Shown piece by piece: positions 34,375 to 47,174 of a stretch of DNA of 64,000 nucleotides. The stretch is from contig SCFE01000115.1 in NCBI GenBank assembly GCA_004352715.1, positions 329,811 through 393,810 on the forward strand, read 5' to 3'. Positions within the stretch are counted from its first letter, which is position 1. Each line of letters opens with the position of its first letter. A program made the translations under genes and the position numbers. The notes beneath the pieces are model-generated. The model was not told the origin of the DNA. It ran no database searches and worked only from the letters and a program-made list of their open reading frames with translations. This stretch comes from Hofstenia miamia (taxonomy: Eukaryota; Xenacoelomorpha; Acoela).

Positions 34375-35645
34375 TATTCTTACTTCTCACAGCTTCATGC
34401 TGGTATCCCTCTCAGCTCGGGGAACTCACCAGTTTCCTGGGAGCCTGAGCGTTTTCCTCTTTCCTCAGGACCCTAGCTTCTTACTCACTGCTCCTAGTGC
34501 TCCTACAACTACCGAGACTACTTCAACTTTCTTTAACTTCCACAGCCTTTCTATTTCCTCTTCCAACTCTCTGTACTTGTCTATCTTCTCTTTCTCTTTG
34601 CTTTCTACATTTCTGTCCTTTGGTACTGCTATGTCTATCACTGTTCCCAAGCTTTTCTCTTTGTCTACTACTACTATGTCTGCCCTCCGTGCTTCTATAA
34701 CCTTGCTTGTCTGTATGTTGAAGTCCCACAGTATCTTAACCTTCTCATTTTCTATGACGCCCTGTGGTTTGTGCTCATACCAATTGCCTCCTGCTTCTAA
34801 CCCATGCTGCCTGTTCAAACTCCAGTATACCATTCTTCCCACCTTGTCATGCCTGAACTTATACTCATTTTGTGCCAACTTCTCAAACCCTGCTATCAGA
34901 TGATCTACTGTCTCCGCCTCTTTCTTACATAGCCTACACTTATCACTTACTTCTACTCTTCTGTCTGTATGCTTCTTCCCCCAGTTTGTTCTTATTGCTT
35001 GCTCCTGTGCTGCCATTATCTGTGCTTCTGTTTCTCTTTTTAGTACCACCTTCTTTAACCACTTGTTGCTCTCTTCTCTGTCACACATTTCCGTGTTCCT
35101 CCAGTATTCTCCATTCATTACCTTCTGCCTATGCCTTGTTTGTCTCTCTGATTCCATCCTACTCTGGTATATCTTCTTTCCTTCACTCTCAGTTATTATC
35201 TTCCCTAACTCCTTAGTGACCTCCATTACGGACCCCTTAGGTTGTTCTTCTACATATTCCTTTAGCCCTAGTGCTTCTGCTTCTACAGTTTCCTCTACAC
35301 TTATTCTCATCCAGCTTCAACTTTCTGACCTGACCTGCAAGCCTCTGCTCTGTAACTTCTAATCCTATTTCTTCTTTTTTTCCATTCTTCCAACATGCTC
35401 TTCCTATAACCCCTCTCATCTAGTCTGCTTCTTCTGTAGCACTCCAATGCTGTCCTGTTCTGCTCATCTGTCCACTTGTGCCGTTATCTATTGGTATGTG
35501 TGGATCCTATACTTCCACTTCTGGAGTCCACACACCGGAAATTCTTCGCACCCTCTGACCATTTAAGGCCTGCCGGGGACTGAGGGCCTTTTCTTTTTGT
35601 TGCACTTTCATTGAAGTTAGGGTCGGGTTCGAACACGGGTCCTCG
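34375..35645 (-). mobile_element. R2-type (restriction-like endonuclease) retrotransposon with RT core missing
   Basis: The minus strand has an N-terminal block near 35485-35340 (KWTDEQNRTALECYRRS, GYRKSMLEEW, TEQRLAGQVRKL, with frameshifts). It passes almost directly into a 281-codon ORF (35310-34465) of C-terminal type: TEAQIMAAQEQAIRTNW, a zinc knuckle CRLC...ETVDHLIAGF (residues 125-142, last Cys replaced by Phe), RHDKV, KILWDFNIQT, ARRADIVVVDK, VIDIAVP and VVVGALGAVSK. PDIVV...ID is the catalytic-type pattern of the restriction-like endonuclease, here with Pro changed to Ala. Full elements have about 500 RT residues between these parts; none is present. GC-richer than the surroundings. 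Confidence 0.65.
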
Positions 35646-35659
35646 CTGTCCCAGTCTAG

Positions 35660-35704
<45 letters not shown>
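35660..35704. repeat. (ATT)n microsatellite
   Basis: About 15 uninterrupted TTA units at the 5' edge of the R2-type element. Confidence 0.9.
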
Positions 35705-38035
35705 TGGATATCCTTCTTGTGATATTAGATTCTTGTTTTGTCGGGAAGGTTACTCGCTTAATTGAGGTAGAATGTATTCAATCTTGAAAAAAATCTCATT
35801 TTAACTTCAGTTCTCGTTGTCACTTTAAAATGACAGTCATTTTCTTCGGCTTTCCTTATTTCTTTTATTCAAACTTATATTCTAACTAATTAAGGCCAAA
35901 TTTTTTAATTTGTTTATTTGTACTGTACAGGTTATTTTAAGAATTGCATGTGTCATATTTATTACTTTTACAAATGCGTCTTTAATTTTGAAAAGTATTT
36001 CAATGAATTGTTTCGATTAAATCATGGAATGTTTGAAGAGAAAAAATTATCTTATTTTTGTCTTTAACATCAACGGTTTGCTTAAGCTGCAGACTGACTG
36101 CTATAAATATGATTTATGTAAATATTTGATAAATTTTACGAGTATGATGTTGACATGCATATTTAAATTATTTTTGAAATGAATGAATAAGAATATCTTT
36201 AAAAACTAATTTACTCAATGGCCTCCTGTTAAGTATTGCACGCTGTGAGGTATTCGGCCATGTATTTAGTAGGCCTATGAAATATACTCCCATAAATTAT
36301 TATATTCATATAAGAATTAAAGCAAAATCTGAAAATACCAATGTCCTCATTATTTTGTGATCTAATTTCCTTTGCCGCGACCATGTTTTTAGTAGATCTT
36401 GCTTGTAAGCACCTTTAATGTTTATTTTCAAATATAAATTAGGTAAACCCGCAATTTGTTTTATTTTGTAAATGCAATTTTATTACTCAATGAAATTGCT
36501 TTTTCGTTTGGCTCCCTTTTAGTGTTTTTTAATTAACAAATAATTTACAATATTTCCATGAAATTGTAAAGGGAAGCATTAAAAAATCATTTGTATTTTT
36601 GATTGAAAATATTCTACTGTATTTTGATTGAAAATATTTTACTGTACGGTAATTAACCAAATATACACTGTAGGCTTACGTCACATTCTTTCACCAAGAA
36701 TCTGCAAAACAGAAGAAGCTAGACATTGAATTTAGAAATCAACAACAAATGTATCTTCTCTTTACCACTATTTTTTAAAAAACGTCCACAATTTGAATTT
36801 CTAGAGTATTATTTTCCTTTGAAATTTCTTTATCAAAATTGTAGTGTGTTTCGTATCTTTTGCACCCGAATTGTTTTGCTCTGCCTGCAAATGAATTCAA
36901 TTGTTTGAATAATCTGTCTATTACTAAAATAGTTATAAGTGTTGATCGTTCAGTTATAATATATTATTATTCTTATTTCTCCATATAAACCACAGTTTAT
37001 AATACTTTTATTGTGGTAAGATAGTCCATCTAAATAAGACAGAAACATAAATTGTTTTAGTTGAAGATTGTTATATTTTTTAATTTAAAATTTATTAGAT
37101 TTTGTTGCGGCTTCATTTTATTATTCCGATACGTTTAGTTCATCCCAAAATACCAAATATTAATATATTTAAATCTTTGAGTTAAATGCACTTCATTGTA
37201 CATTAGCAATGAATTTTATGTTCATTTGAATTAAAATACAAAATAATGCTTACAAACATCATGAAATAGAGTGCAAGCATAATTCCGTTACGAAAACAAG
37301 CCACCTAATCTATTTGTTTTTAAATTGAAAATTTTTAATGGAAAATTGTTTACTAAAGTTTCAAAAGAATTGTTATTTCTGCTTAATGTTTGAAAATATT
37401 ATGGAAAGCAAGCTTTTTTTGTGTAGTGATCATGATTTTAATGACAATAGCTTTCGTGAGCATGACGATTATCATTCTAAGATCTGCGTAATGGAATACT
37501 CATTAACATTCCTTCTTTAGTTAAATTTCAGAAATCACAGAAGTTTAATTTTATCTAACATCTTGAAAGATGGAGATTTCCACCAAATTTTGATTTAAGA
37601 TGCTTTTAGGTCACGGCATCATAAAATAGTAAATTTGAAAAAATGCATTGGGATATATATTTATAGGTGTCTACTAATTAGCCCGCATACATAGCTATTG
37701 TCAGGTGAGGCGTACCACACTCGGTCATTGACATTGTTCTATTTGTTACTTGCACATTAACATATTCTCGTTAATTTGTGGAAATTTTCTGAAGTTGAAG
37801 TTATTAGCATAACTCAATCATCACAAAAACTTCAAAAATTGTTCGTTGGTTATTAGGTTACCAACATTTTACTATGCTTCAAAGGTTTACATGGTCAATA
37901 GATTTATTTTCAAAGTAAATAGAGTTAATTTTAAAGATATTCAACCTTTGAGACACGAATTGGCAATTGATTTGACTCTATTGAATTGCTTTGCCAAATA
38001 TGTCTCAGGACCATTAATATATTAAATTTAAACTT
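35705..38035. other. Upstream region of the ornithine carrier; no other gene seen
   Basis: AT-rich, only short ORFs without domains. The carrier's promoter and 5'UTR should lie near the right end, but no core promoter motif is convincing in such AT-rich DNA. Confidence 0.45.
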
Positions 38036-38393
38036 ATGGATATTTTAGTAAATATGGATCTATCCAGTTTTGGGGCAGAATCTGTAATCGATTTAATTGC
38101 CGGTGGCTTTGGCGGAGTTGGCAATGTGTATGCTGGTCAACCGCTGGATACTGTTAAGGTTAAACTGCAAGCTTTTCCCGATAAATACACTTCGATGTCC
38201 TCTTGTTTCATGCAAACATTGCGTCAAGATGGCATTAGGGGCTTATATGCAGGTAGTGTTCCAGCTTTAGCAGCAAATATCGCTGAAAATTCCATTATTT
38301 TCTGTGTTTATGAAATGACTCAAAAACCAATTTTATACATCACAGGAATCAAACATGCCGAAGACCTTCCACTTTATTGTAAAGGCCTTTCAG
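38036..38393 (+). CDS. SLC25A15: Ornithine carrier exon 1
   Basis: Carries the first carrier repeat: IDLIAGGFGGVGNVYAGQ, PLDTVKVKLQAFPDKY and the AENS segment. Ends at TTTCAG|GTGAGT, a strong donor, one base into a Gly codon. Confidence 0.93.
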
Positions 38394-41300
38394 GTGAGTA
38401 ATATTTAGGCGGTGGATTTTATTGTTTTTTGTGGTTTTCCATTTTTGTTTTTTTGTTTACAATTACTTATGTAAACATTAAATAAATGCATCCAATTTTT
38501 TATGCACATACAGTAGATTTCGAATATAAGAATATCCACGGGACCGTCGAATTTTATGACTATGTAAAAATATCACTGTAACCGAAATTGTGCCTACAGG
38601 TTGACAATATATGTACGTATTATACACAAAAATTCATTCATGACGATATATTTCCATTCATGCACTATGTAACATGCATTTATAGGTCGTTCGAAAATGT
38701 TCCGATAAATGCCGTGATTGGTGCCTGCCGCTTTCGCCACAATCTAACTTTCTCCAAGTCAGATCGAACCAATTTTCAATAACATTGTCCTTGTTAGATA
38801 ATAGCTTGAATAATATAGACTGCTTGATGTTGAACAATTTTTTGTCACAGTGGGATTATCTTGAACGTATTGTAGCGTCTTTGAATGCCGCTTAATAATG
38901 TCGCAAATGTATAAGTACATATGGTGACAACACGGCAGTTTTAAAGGTAAACCGCATTGATTGGTTGTTGAGAGGAGAGAAAAACATCAGACGTCAAAAC
39001 TGTATGCACATCCTCCACAAACATGCACACTAATCTCACTCTCACTCAGCAGACATACACATGCGCGTCAGCGGTCGAACTGCATTACATGCGGCATGAT
39101 TTTTAGTGTTCCATACATACCCATATTTTATTTTTATAAGTGAACAAAATTACTATGTATATGCAGGCTTCCGTCGTAGTAATTGTATTCATATAACCAA
39201 AATATTCCTATATCCGGTTTTGTTTAACACTATTTATACGGAAAATTAAACGGGACTTTTGAGAAGTATTCTTATAACCGATTTATTACTATAAGCGATA
39301 TGCTTATATCCGAAATCTACTGTATCTAAATAGTTAAGAAAATTAAGCCTGCCGCTTAATTCTAATGTTAAAGAAGATGCCTTAGTTTTCAAAAAAGCAC
39401 TGATTGTTGCTAATGTAGATATCAAGAATTTTCTGCTTTGTGGTATTTGCTTTTCAAAGATCAAATTTCTTGGAACAAGTTTGAGTTTTTGTTTTGTTTT
39501 TCAGTGAATAGGAAGTAACTTTTGACGCAATAACGTCGGGCCATAGTAATATCTTACTTCATTGTTTGATGCATTTAGAATTTATCTTGCCTATTTGTAA
39601 ACATGTTTCTTTTTTGTTATTTATATTGGAATGATTTTCCCATATTTATTTTTGATATTCACTTATTTATTATATTAGGATCATGTGCCGCCGTCTTCGC
39701 TTCTATGGGATTGTGTCCAACTGAATTAATTAAATGTCGTTTACAAGCAGATAAAGAAGTTTGTGCTATGAAAGGTTTGCCTCCTTCTGTTAAAGGACCA
39801 ATTGAAATGTGTAAAATTGTATGGAAACAAGATGGCATTGCCGGTTTCTATAGAGGACTTGTAAGCACATTAGCACGAGAGGTTCCTGGTTACTTTTTCT
39901 TCTTTTCAGCATATGAATTGACGAAGCGTCTTCTACTTAGACCTGGCGAAACTAATGCTGATTTAGGTGTCATTCGTCTTGCCATGTGTGGTTCAGCTGG
40001 AGGTATGCTTATTTTTTTTGGTAAAATATTGAACGTCACAATGTGTTTTCGCAGTTGTGCACATCTGTAATTGTTTCATGTATTGCACGTTCACGTTCAG
40101 AGCCAGCCATTCGTAAGGAACGTTGTTAAGTAGACATCTTAGCAAATATATTTAGAAATTGGTTTCATTTTATGTAGAATTTTCATTTTTCAAATTGATC
40201 TGAAAATTGAATTTGTGTTTGTTTAGAGTAAGATAATTCCGCATTCTTTGTTTTTAATGATTTCCTTGGATTAATGAAGAAGTTAACTTTATTTGGTAGG
40301 CAATTGTTTTGAATACTTTTAATTGTATTTAATTGAGCCTCTTTGAGTATAATGTATTGATACTGTTTTGGACAACACTACTGGGAAATTAATTTACCCA
40401 CATATTTCAAATATAAAATAATAGTACCAAGTCGAAAATTAAACGAATTTTGATGGAGATTGATAAAAATCCTTTTGCAATAACGAAAAATTTCAATAAG
40501 TAATTGCTTAGGATAATAAAGTCCTCCACGATTGTGGGCATCAATTAGCTTTCTTGTGGTTTCTTCAACACTGTTTCTTTGGACTTGAAAAGGCTTTGCC
40601 GAAACGTACGTCGATTATATTACTTTGCATTTTTGTTTTCATCTACTTATGTACCAACCTCGTTACAACTCACTTAAATCAATAATTGAGAAGGCTACTC
40701 AGGACGATCAGCCCTTACTTACAACTCTAAATACAACATTGAGAATATTCATTCACAACGTTCTGATGACAAAGAAAAAACCAGATAGTCTTTTTACATA
40801 AAACAATTTGTGCTCCGTTTGGAAAAGTTGATGTTCTATATCCCTATGCTATTGAAATAGATCCAATTTTCAATTGCGAAAATAAATACTCAAGGAAAAC
40901 TATGATTAAAAATGATTACCATTATGATGTTGAAAAACTGAAATACGAATTACAAACAACTAATTGGTCAAAACTTTTAGATAAATCTAACATAACACGT
41001 CAAGCCCTAGTAATTGAAAGTTATACTTTATTCACAATGGAAAAATGCAAAAAAAACAAGCTAAATTTAAAGGTACATCTTATAATAGGATCAAAGATGA
41101 AAAGCTTGTAACACTGATAAAAGAAAAACTAAAATAAATTAATAATAATTAATGATAAATATCTAAGAAATCATTTACAGAAACAAATTGTAAATTACGT
41201 AAAGAAACTATGAAAATAACTACTTTCAAATTTAACGAAAAATGAATTTCAATCTGAAATAAAGAGAATATTAAAACATCGAAAAAAACATTAAAATTGA

Positions 41301-44300
41301 TTTGAATGAAGCTAATGAATTAAATGAATATTTTATAAGATTCAATGCAGATCGATATTTAGATGATCATGACTTCATTATAAACCAACCAATTGGAAAT
41401 AAATGAAATTGATATTTACAAAGAATTTTAAAAAATCAAAATTTCACTAGTTCCAAATTGGGTATTTAGAAAATGTAACAAAGAATTATCACTACCGTTT
41501 TCTCAAATAAAAAAAGTATCAGGAAGAAATGCAAGATATCATGGATCCACTACAATTTGCATATAAAAAAGAAAGAAATACCAGTGACATTCTTTTATGT
41601 ACAATAGATATGATCGCTAAAACACTAAGTAACAAGTAAACAGCAGTAGTTAGACTCACGTTTATTGACTATTCAAGTGCATTCAACACTGTACTACAAA
41701 ATAAACTATTGAATCAAATATATCCGATTTCTAAAGAACTATGTCAGTGGATAAAAAACCTTTTTCATAATTTCAGACAATCTGTTAAATTTGGAATTAA
41801 TAGCAAAACTGAAGAAGAAAATGTTTTAGTTGGAGTTCCGCAAGGAGGACCACGTAGTGGTCCATTATTTACCACCTATACAGACAAAATTAACACCAAT
41901 ATTACACAATATGAAAATGTTGACATAATGAAGTATTCAGACTACACAAGAGTATTAGGTAAGATCGTTGCAACATCAGCTGAAGAAGACTTTCTAAACT
42001 ATAAGAATACGATCATCAAAATAGTTAATCTTTCTAAGGAATAAAATTTGAAAATCAATACAACAAAATCAAGTGAAATAATTTTCGTCCATCACAATGT
42101 TAAAAATTCAAGAAAATATTACAATTAATGAAAAATCAATACCAAATTCTAAAGAGTGTTAAATATTTAGGATTATGTATAAACAACAAACTTAATTGGG
42201 ATGATCATGAAGAAAACATACGAAGAAAAGCTAATTTTATATTAAAATCTGTTGCATATCTGATTAATTACATGAAGAATTGGCAAAAAAATGTATAATT
42301 TTAATATGCTCATTAAACCAAGCTATCTACATGCGACAGAGGTATTTGTACCCGGATTGACTAGAAAAAATATTAAGATTCTAAAGAAACCTATTAAACT
42401 TTTCGCTACAATATCAAAACTAAACAAAGAACACTTAATTTCTATAATAAACAAAGCATTTAAGACACAGTTTCTGAAAACTTCAAAAAGATATTAGATA
42501 ATATCAATCATCCGTTAAATAAAGGATTTCCTAAAAGTACAACAAAGAAAACAAGAACAATTTTACGATCACACAAAACATTGTACACAAAGACATTTAT
42601 TCCAGCAGCAATTAGATGTGTTAACAAAGACGAATATCTAACATTTTTATAAACTTATTAAAAGAGATGCATTATTTTCCTATTTACAATTGTAAAATTA
42701 TTTGTACGGGAATAAAAGCTTTTAATAATAATAAAACTAAAATAGATAGATAGATACATACATACATACATACATACATACATACATACATACATACATA
42801 CATACTAAATGTACAATGCTTCAATTTTTTTCGTCAATAAACAAATTCACAGACATGAAGCAATGCAAAATGCAGAGCCTCTTAATTTAAATGATATTGA
42901 AAAATAATATGACAAACCTTAGTACGATTGCATACAGCCTACTTCAGAAAGAGTGAAATTATTATCAACAATATAAAAATATGATTTTTCCCCACTTACT
43001 ATACATGCAAATTTGGTATAATTTAAAAATGTTAGAAAACTCTGTTGAAGTATAGATGCCGTGACATCACTAAGGAAAATCTTCTCAATCGATGAATAAA
43101 ATCTGTTGGATTACAGTTGCATGAACTCTTGAAAGGCAAGGCCATTGTTCAAAAGCAACTAAGAATTTGGATTCTTTTCAAGTCTTCTTTGTGGAAAGAA
43201 TATTTTTGGTGTAGATAATCAATATAATTTTTCAGGAATATGTTTATTTGTATCTTAAGATGTATTAGTGTCTATTTCGAGATTAGCATTCCTGATAACG
43301 CTTGGAAAATAGTTGGCAATGTTTTTTCAAGAAAATATTTACGAAACATAAACGTATTAGTTTATCTGAATTCAAGAGATGATTAGCGAAGCATAGTTAG
43401 TTTCAAAGTTATGGTTTCATTTGTATAGTTTCTTATTACATTAACGATTTCTAAGAGGCTAGCTTATCAAATTTTGAAAAGAACGCTATTTGAATTTTGT
43501 TTTTATTAGTATAATTTTGGCACTAAACGATTTCCTACCTGTTAGAATTGTCACCTCCTGATTAATTATATATCTTTGTTTAAGGTGTTATTAACTTCTG
43601 GTTAAATCATTAAAACATTTTTGCCACTAAATTCCTTATCCATTATCCAGTAACCGTTGGGATGATGAGCTTCATGATAATGGCAAACATATTACATTAT
43701 ATGCTAATAAATGTTCAATCATATAATGACAGTGAAGTGGTAATGTGAAATTTAGTAACTTTTTTTTATATATTAATTAAAGTATAATATATTCCATTAA
43801 CGGTTTATTATTCATGCGGTGTCAACTTAATTATTATCTTAGTGGTTTTGAATTATTCCGTTATTGCACACATTGGCATCTGATGATATGAACAGCTTGT
43901 CTGAAAGAGGATCTGCGGAGTATTCTAAGTCTTCATTAATGCTAAAGCTACTACTTTTCAGTCATTCTTGAATTTGTTGAATTTTTCATATTGGTCTGTG
44001 ATATCAGTTTAGGCTCATGTATATGTCGACTTTCATTGTTGTGCCAATCCAGGTAAAAGTATGGATGTACCTTCAAGAAAAGTTCTGAAGTTGTATTTCT
44101 TAGGAACTGTTTTTGTTCCTATCAGATAAATGGTAAACTGGTTTTTGGAGTTAAAATTTTGTTTTCTAGATGGCGTTTTTGAAAATCCAATTTGATAAAA
44201 TACATGGTTAAAATTTATTAAAGTTTTAATCGTTTTGTAGTTTTGCAGCTCTGACTCAATTTAGCAATTGTAATTTAACTTCAGTGAAGGTTGGAGAAAA

Positions 44301-45444
44301 TTTACAAAGTACTTTTTTGCTTCACAAAACACGTTTATTGTTGCAGTGCTGCTGCTGCTATAATTAATTTTGAAATGTTCTTCTGCGGTCATTAGAGAGG
44401 ATACTAAGTTAACAGTCGATGATTTCTCTTGAATTATTTATATACGAGGGAGAGTCAAAAAGTAATGATAATTTTATAAAAGAGTGACAATAATTTCAGA
44501 ATCTTGTATTCTGACAAAAAGTTTCTACACCATGATTTTCGTTAAATCATTAACAAAAAGTAAGAATCTTTTGAACAGCGATGATGATGTCTTCTGATCT
44601 GGACGTTCTGGGTCTGCCACTCCTTTGTTCATCTTCCACCGAATCTCTGCCCTGTTTGAATTCACGAATCCATCGGTAGACAGTGGGATCTGGAGGAGCA
44701 CTATCCTCGTAGACAGAGCTCAATGCATTAATGATGTCAGCCGGCTTCCAACCAAGTTTCGTTAGAAACTTGACATTGCTGCGAATTTCAATTTTGGTGC
44801 TCTCCATTGATTGAACCTTATATAGCGTAAAACGCTAGACTTTGAATTGGTTTTAAGAGGCTGACAGCAGTGTAAGCAAATTCAAACTCAGTTCAAATCA
44901 CGGGTATGAATAGCTATTTCAAATAAGACAAAACTTGTTTTCCTTCTACTTAAATTTTTCAAATGGCATAGATATTATCATTACTTTTTGACTCACCCTC
45001 GTACATTTATTTGCTTAGGTCAGTGAAGTAGTATTTGTATTTTATTCTTATAATACTATAAATGGTGTAATATTCTTTTGAATTCAGGTGCATATTTTGA
45101 ACAACATAAAGCACAATGGACGTATTATGTTAGTAAGGTATTCAATGCTTAACCTCATTATGCAATATTTAGGAGTTGCTCTGTGGACTGCTATTTTCCC
45201 TGCAGATGTTGTCAAAAGTCGCTCTCAACTGCAATCTGGGAAATCTATGAGGTTCTCAACGACGTTGCTCCAAATATACCGCACTGAGGGTATATTAGCG
45301 CTCTACAATGGCCTACTCCCCACAGTTATCCGCACAATTCCTGCTTGTTCAGCTCTCATCATATGTTATGAAACATCACGCAAGTGGATGTATTACGGCT
45401 ACTTTGGAAGTGCTACATATTTAAACAAAAAGCCTACACAATAG
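38036..45444 (+). CDS. SLC25A15: Mitochondrial ornithine carrier (SLC25A15/ORC-like), three exons
   Basis: Exons 38036-38393, 39679-40002 and 45173-45444 join in phase 1 at both junctions (CAG|GTGAGT...TTAG|GA; GAG|GTATGC...TTTAG|GA) and give 317 residues ending in TAG. The human protein has 301. Three repeats carry the mitochondrial-carrier signature PX[DE]XX[KR]: PLDTVK at 36-41, PTELIK at 133-138 and PADVVK at 237-242, spaced about 100 residues as in a six-helix carrier. Flanking segments GLYAGSVPALAANIAENS and REVPGYFFFF are typical of ornithine carriers, which exchange cytosolic ornithine for citrulline and H+ at the inner membrane for the urea cycle or arginine/proline metabolism. A second in-frame ATG at 38054 follows a TTTTAG, so translation might start there behind a 5'UTR intron. 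AATAAA lies about 30 bp after the stop. Introns hold several transposons. Confidence 0.93.
38511..39322. mobile_element. pogo/Tc1-mariner-like element in ornithine carrier intron 1
   Basis: Left end CAGTAGATTTCGAATATAAG and right end CTTATATCCGAAATCTACTG are inverse repeats (about 26 bp, few mismatches), flanked by TA on each side (38509-38510, 39323-39324). CAGT termini and a TA target suit the pogo/Tigger branch. No clear transposase is left in its 812 bp. Confidence 0.75.
39679..40002 (+). CDS. SLC25A15: Ornithine carrier exon 2
   Basis: Follows TATATTAG. Encodes the second repeat with CPTELIKCRLQADKEV, GIAGFYRGLVSTLAREVPGY and the start of the fifth helix (MCGSAGG). Donor GGAG|GTATGC. 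Confidence 0.93.
40780..42720 (+). mobile_element. LINE copy in ornithine carrier intron 2 (inactivated RT)
   Basis: Collinear fragments: a linker with LKYELQTTNWSKLLDKSNIT (40902-41111); RT motifs near 41560-41690 (QFAYKKERNTSDILLC, a damaged FIDYSSAFNTVLQNKL); RT palm 41709-42044 with VGVPQGGPRSGPLF and, where YADD is expected, YSDY, so one catalytic Asp is lost; and thumb traces 42291-42660. The tail is (TAA)n near 42715, followed by microsatellite. Most related to the LINE at 588-2545. Confidence 0.75.
42744..42805. repeat. (GATA)n then (CATA)n microsatellite
   Basis: Pure tetranucleotide units directly after the LINE tail, probably grown from it. Confidence 0.9.
44445..45000 (-). mobile_element. 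mariner derivative with transposase N-terminus, in ornithine carrier intron 2
   Basis: Ends CGAGGGAGAGTCAAAAAGTA and, inverted, CGAGGGTGAGTCAAAAAGTA match at 25 of 26 bases and are flanked by TA (one extra G on the right). On the minus strand 44807-44550 an ATG-started ORF of 85 codons encodes the mariner helix-turn-helix domain: NVKFLTKLGWKPADIINAL, DPTVYRWIREFKQGRDS and DEQRSGRPRTS. The DDD catalytic domain is absent. At 556 bp against about 1.3 kb for full elements, it is an internal-deletion, non-autonomous copy. Confidence 0.9.
45173..45444 (+). CDS. SLC25A15: Ornithine carrier exon 3 (C-terminus)
   Basis: Follows CAATATTTAG. Encodes LWTAIFPADVVKSRSQLQ, ALYNGLLPTVIRTIPACSAL and a KKPTQ end before TAG. 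The 5.2-kb intron before it holds a LINE and a mariner element. Confidence 0.93.
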
Positions 45445-45473
45445 GAAATATCACTCAACTATTGCAACTTAAT

Positions 45474-45479
45474 AATAAA
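45474..45479 (+). promoter_or_regulatory. Candidate polyadenylation signal of the ornithine carrier
   Basis: AATAAA 29 bp past the TAG stop. Such hexamers are common by chance in AT-rich DNA, so only its position supports it. Confidence 0.4.
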
Positions 45480-46555
45480 TACGTAATGGTGGCAAGGAAA
45501 TTTCTTAGGAATTATAAGTTTTAATTATGAGTGCATGTTAACAAAACATGACTCTCTAAAGCGATACTCTTCATTTTCTGTAGTAATCCTTGTCCTGTAT
45601 CAGCACCTACTTTGGAGTTAAGGCATTGCTTTTCATTCATTCAATATAAGATTAGCTTCCACCTGATTCTTTAGACATTGGAACTATGAGCAATTATTGC
45701 CTGGAATTTTATGAGAAAAAATAACGTAATTTCTGTAAATGAGAGGTGTAAGAGTGTTATGACTTTTTGAAGTTTTTTCACCTATTAACGAATCTTTTTA
45801 TCATGTTTTAGTAAAACAGGGTTTCTTATTGAGGCACAACTGCCAATAGAAATTTATTTTCGGAATATCAAATATTCTTATTCTTAGACTATATTTTTTT
45901 CATTGATTTTCACTATTGTTGGTGGTGAATTTAACTACTTAGTATTTTGTAAAATGGTTTTTTATAGAAATATAGCTTAATTGTTTTCAACTTACATTTA
46001 GGGGATAGTCTAGTTGAGCAGATTTCCAGGTAATGGCAGTGAAATGAAAATCGAACCCAATTTATGAAATGATAATTTATGGAAATCATAACTACGAACA
46101 TATCCGCAACGCACCCTAAGTTTATGTAAATTAAAATACATTTTTTTAAAACAATAACCAAATTATTTAAATTAATAAAATTTGTCTGAATCTAACTAAT
46201 CGTGAACGCTTCTTCAATGATAAGAAGTGATTTGACGAAGGTGTCACTTCGAAAGACTTACGAAGTGTGGTGTCAGTTGTGACATTTCCACCTCATGGTT
46301 GTAAACAATAATGATGTTTATAAATGCGTGAAAATCAATGATCGGAATGTCGTTGTGATTAAAGAAGCTCTAACGTACATGTATACGCGCCTCACTATAG
46401 AAATTATATCTAATCCAACCAATTTTGACTAACCCTGACCAATATAATGCCGCAATTATATAAATTCTATTTATCCTAAGAGCTTTCCAACAATCATACG
46501 AAGTGTTTTAATCGAGTTATATCGATTCACATTATAGTCATTCACATTATAGTCA
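45480..46555. other. Downstream flank of the ornithine carrier, no gene seen
   Basis: AT-rich, no ORF with a recognisable domain. Confidence 0.45.
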
Positions 46556-47174
46556 TTCAACAAGCCTCTAGTGCTAATAGTTATGAAAATATTAAAAAAT
46601 TAAGGGAAAATATAGAATTATTTTTAACATAGATGTAGAAATGCAATAAAAATTGAAAATCGTATTTCCATGTGCAAACCTGAATGAGTTCAAATTTAGA
46701 ATGAAAAGAAATCTTTATGAATTTTCTATGAAAAGAAATCTTCAATAAATTTCAATGTCAGAGAAACTAAGAGTTCCAATAAACCGTAAAAAATATCATT
46801 TCAAGTTTGAATAAGATATTGAGCAATTGAGAAACGCCTTATCAAAATCCTTTGCTTAATTAACAATCATATGCATTACTCAGAAATTCTAAAGGCTACT
46901 CCTCTGATAGAGAATGGACGAATAAACGCGCTGTTTAGAGATTTTTTAATCTTGATGACTTTATTAATAACCTAAGATTATCAGATGCATTAAAACTCTA
47001 ATATGAAGATATTGTTTGTGGCATAAAGTCGAAATTCATTAAATGCTTGAAAAATCAAAGTGAAAATGTACAATTGAGTAATTCTATTACTCCTACAATC
47101 AAAGAATTTCAACATTCGAAGATATTTAAGCCAAAATTAGTCATTTCGAGTAATATTTTAAAAAACGGTGATAA

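Noticed and set aside
34227-35362. Several plus-strand open frames at 34227-35362
   Set aside because: They are Ser/Leu-rich reverse-strand shadows of the R2-type ORF on the minus strand, which has clear domain motifs.
42744-42805. CRISPR-like or regulatory repeat array
   Set aside because: Pure tetranucleotide microsatellite with no spacers, in animal-type DNA.
45088-45172. Upstream extension of ornithine carrier exon 3 from an ATG at 45088
   Set aside because: The open frame runs through the intron; the TTTAG acceptor at 45171-45172 restores the carrier reading frame and family alignment.
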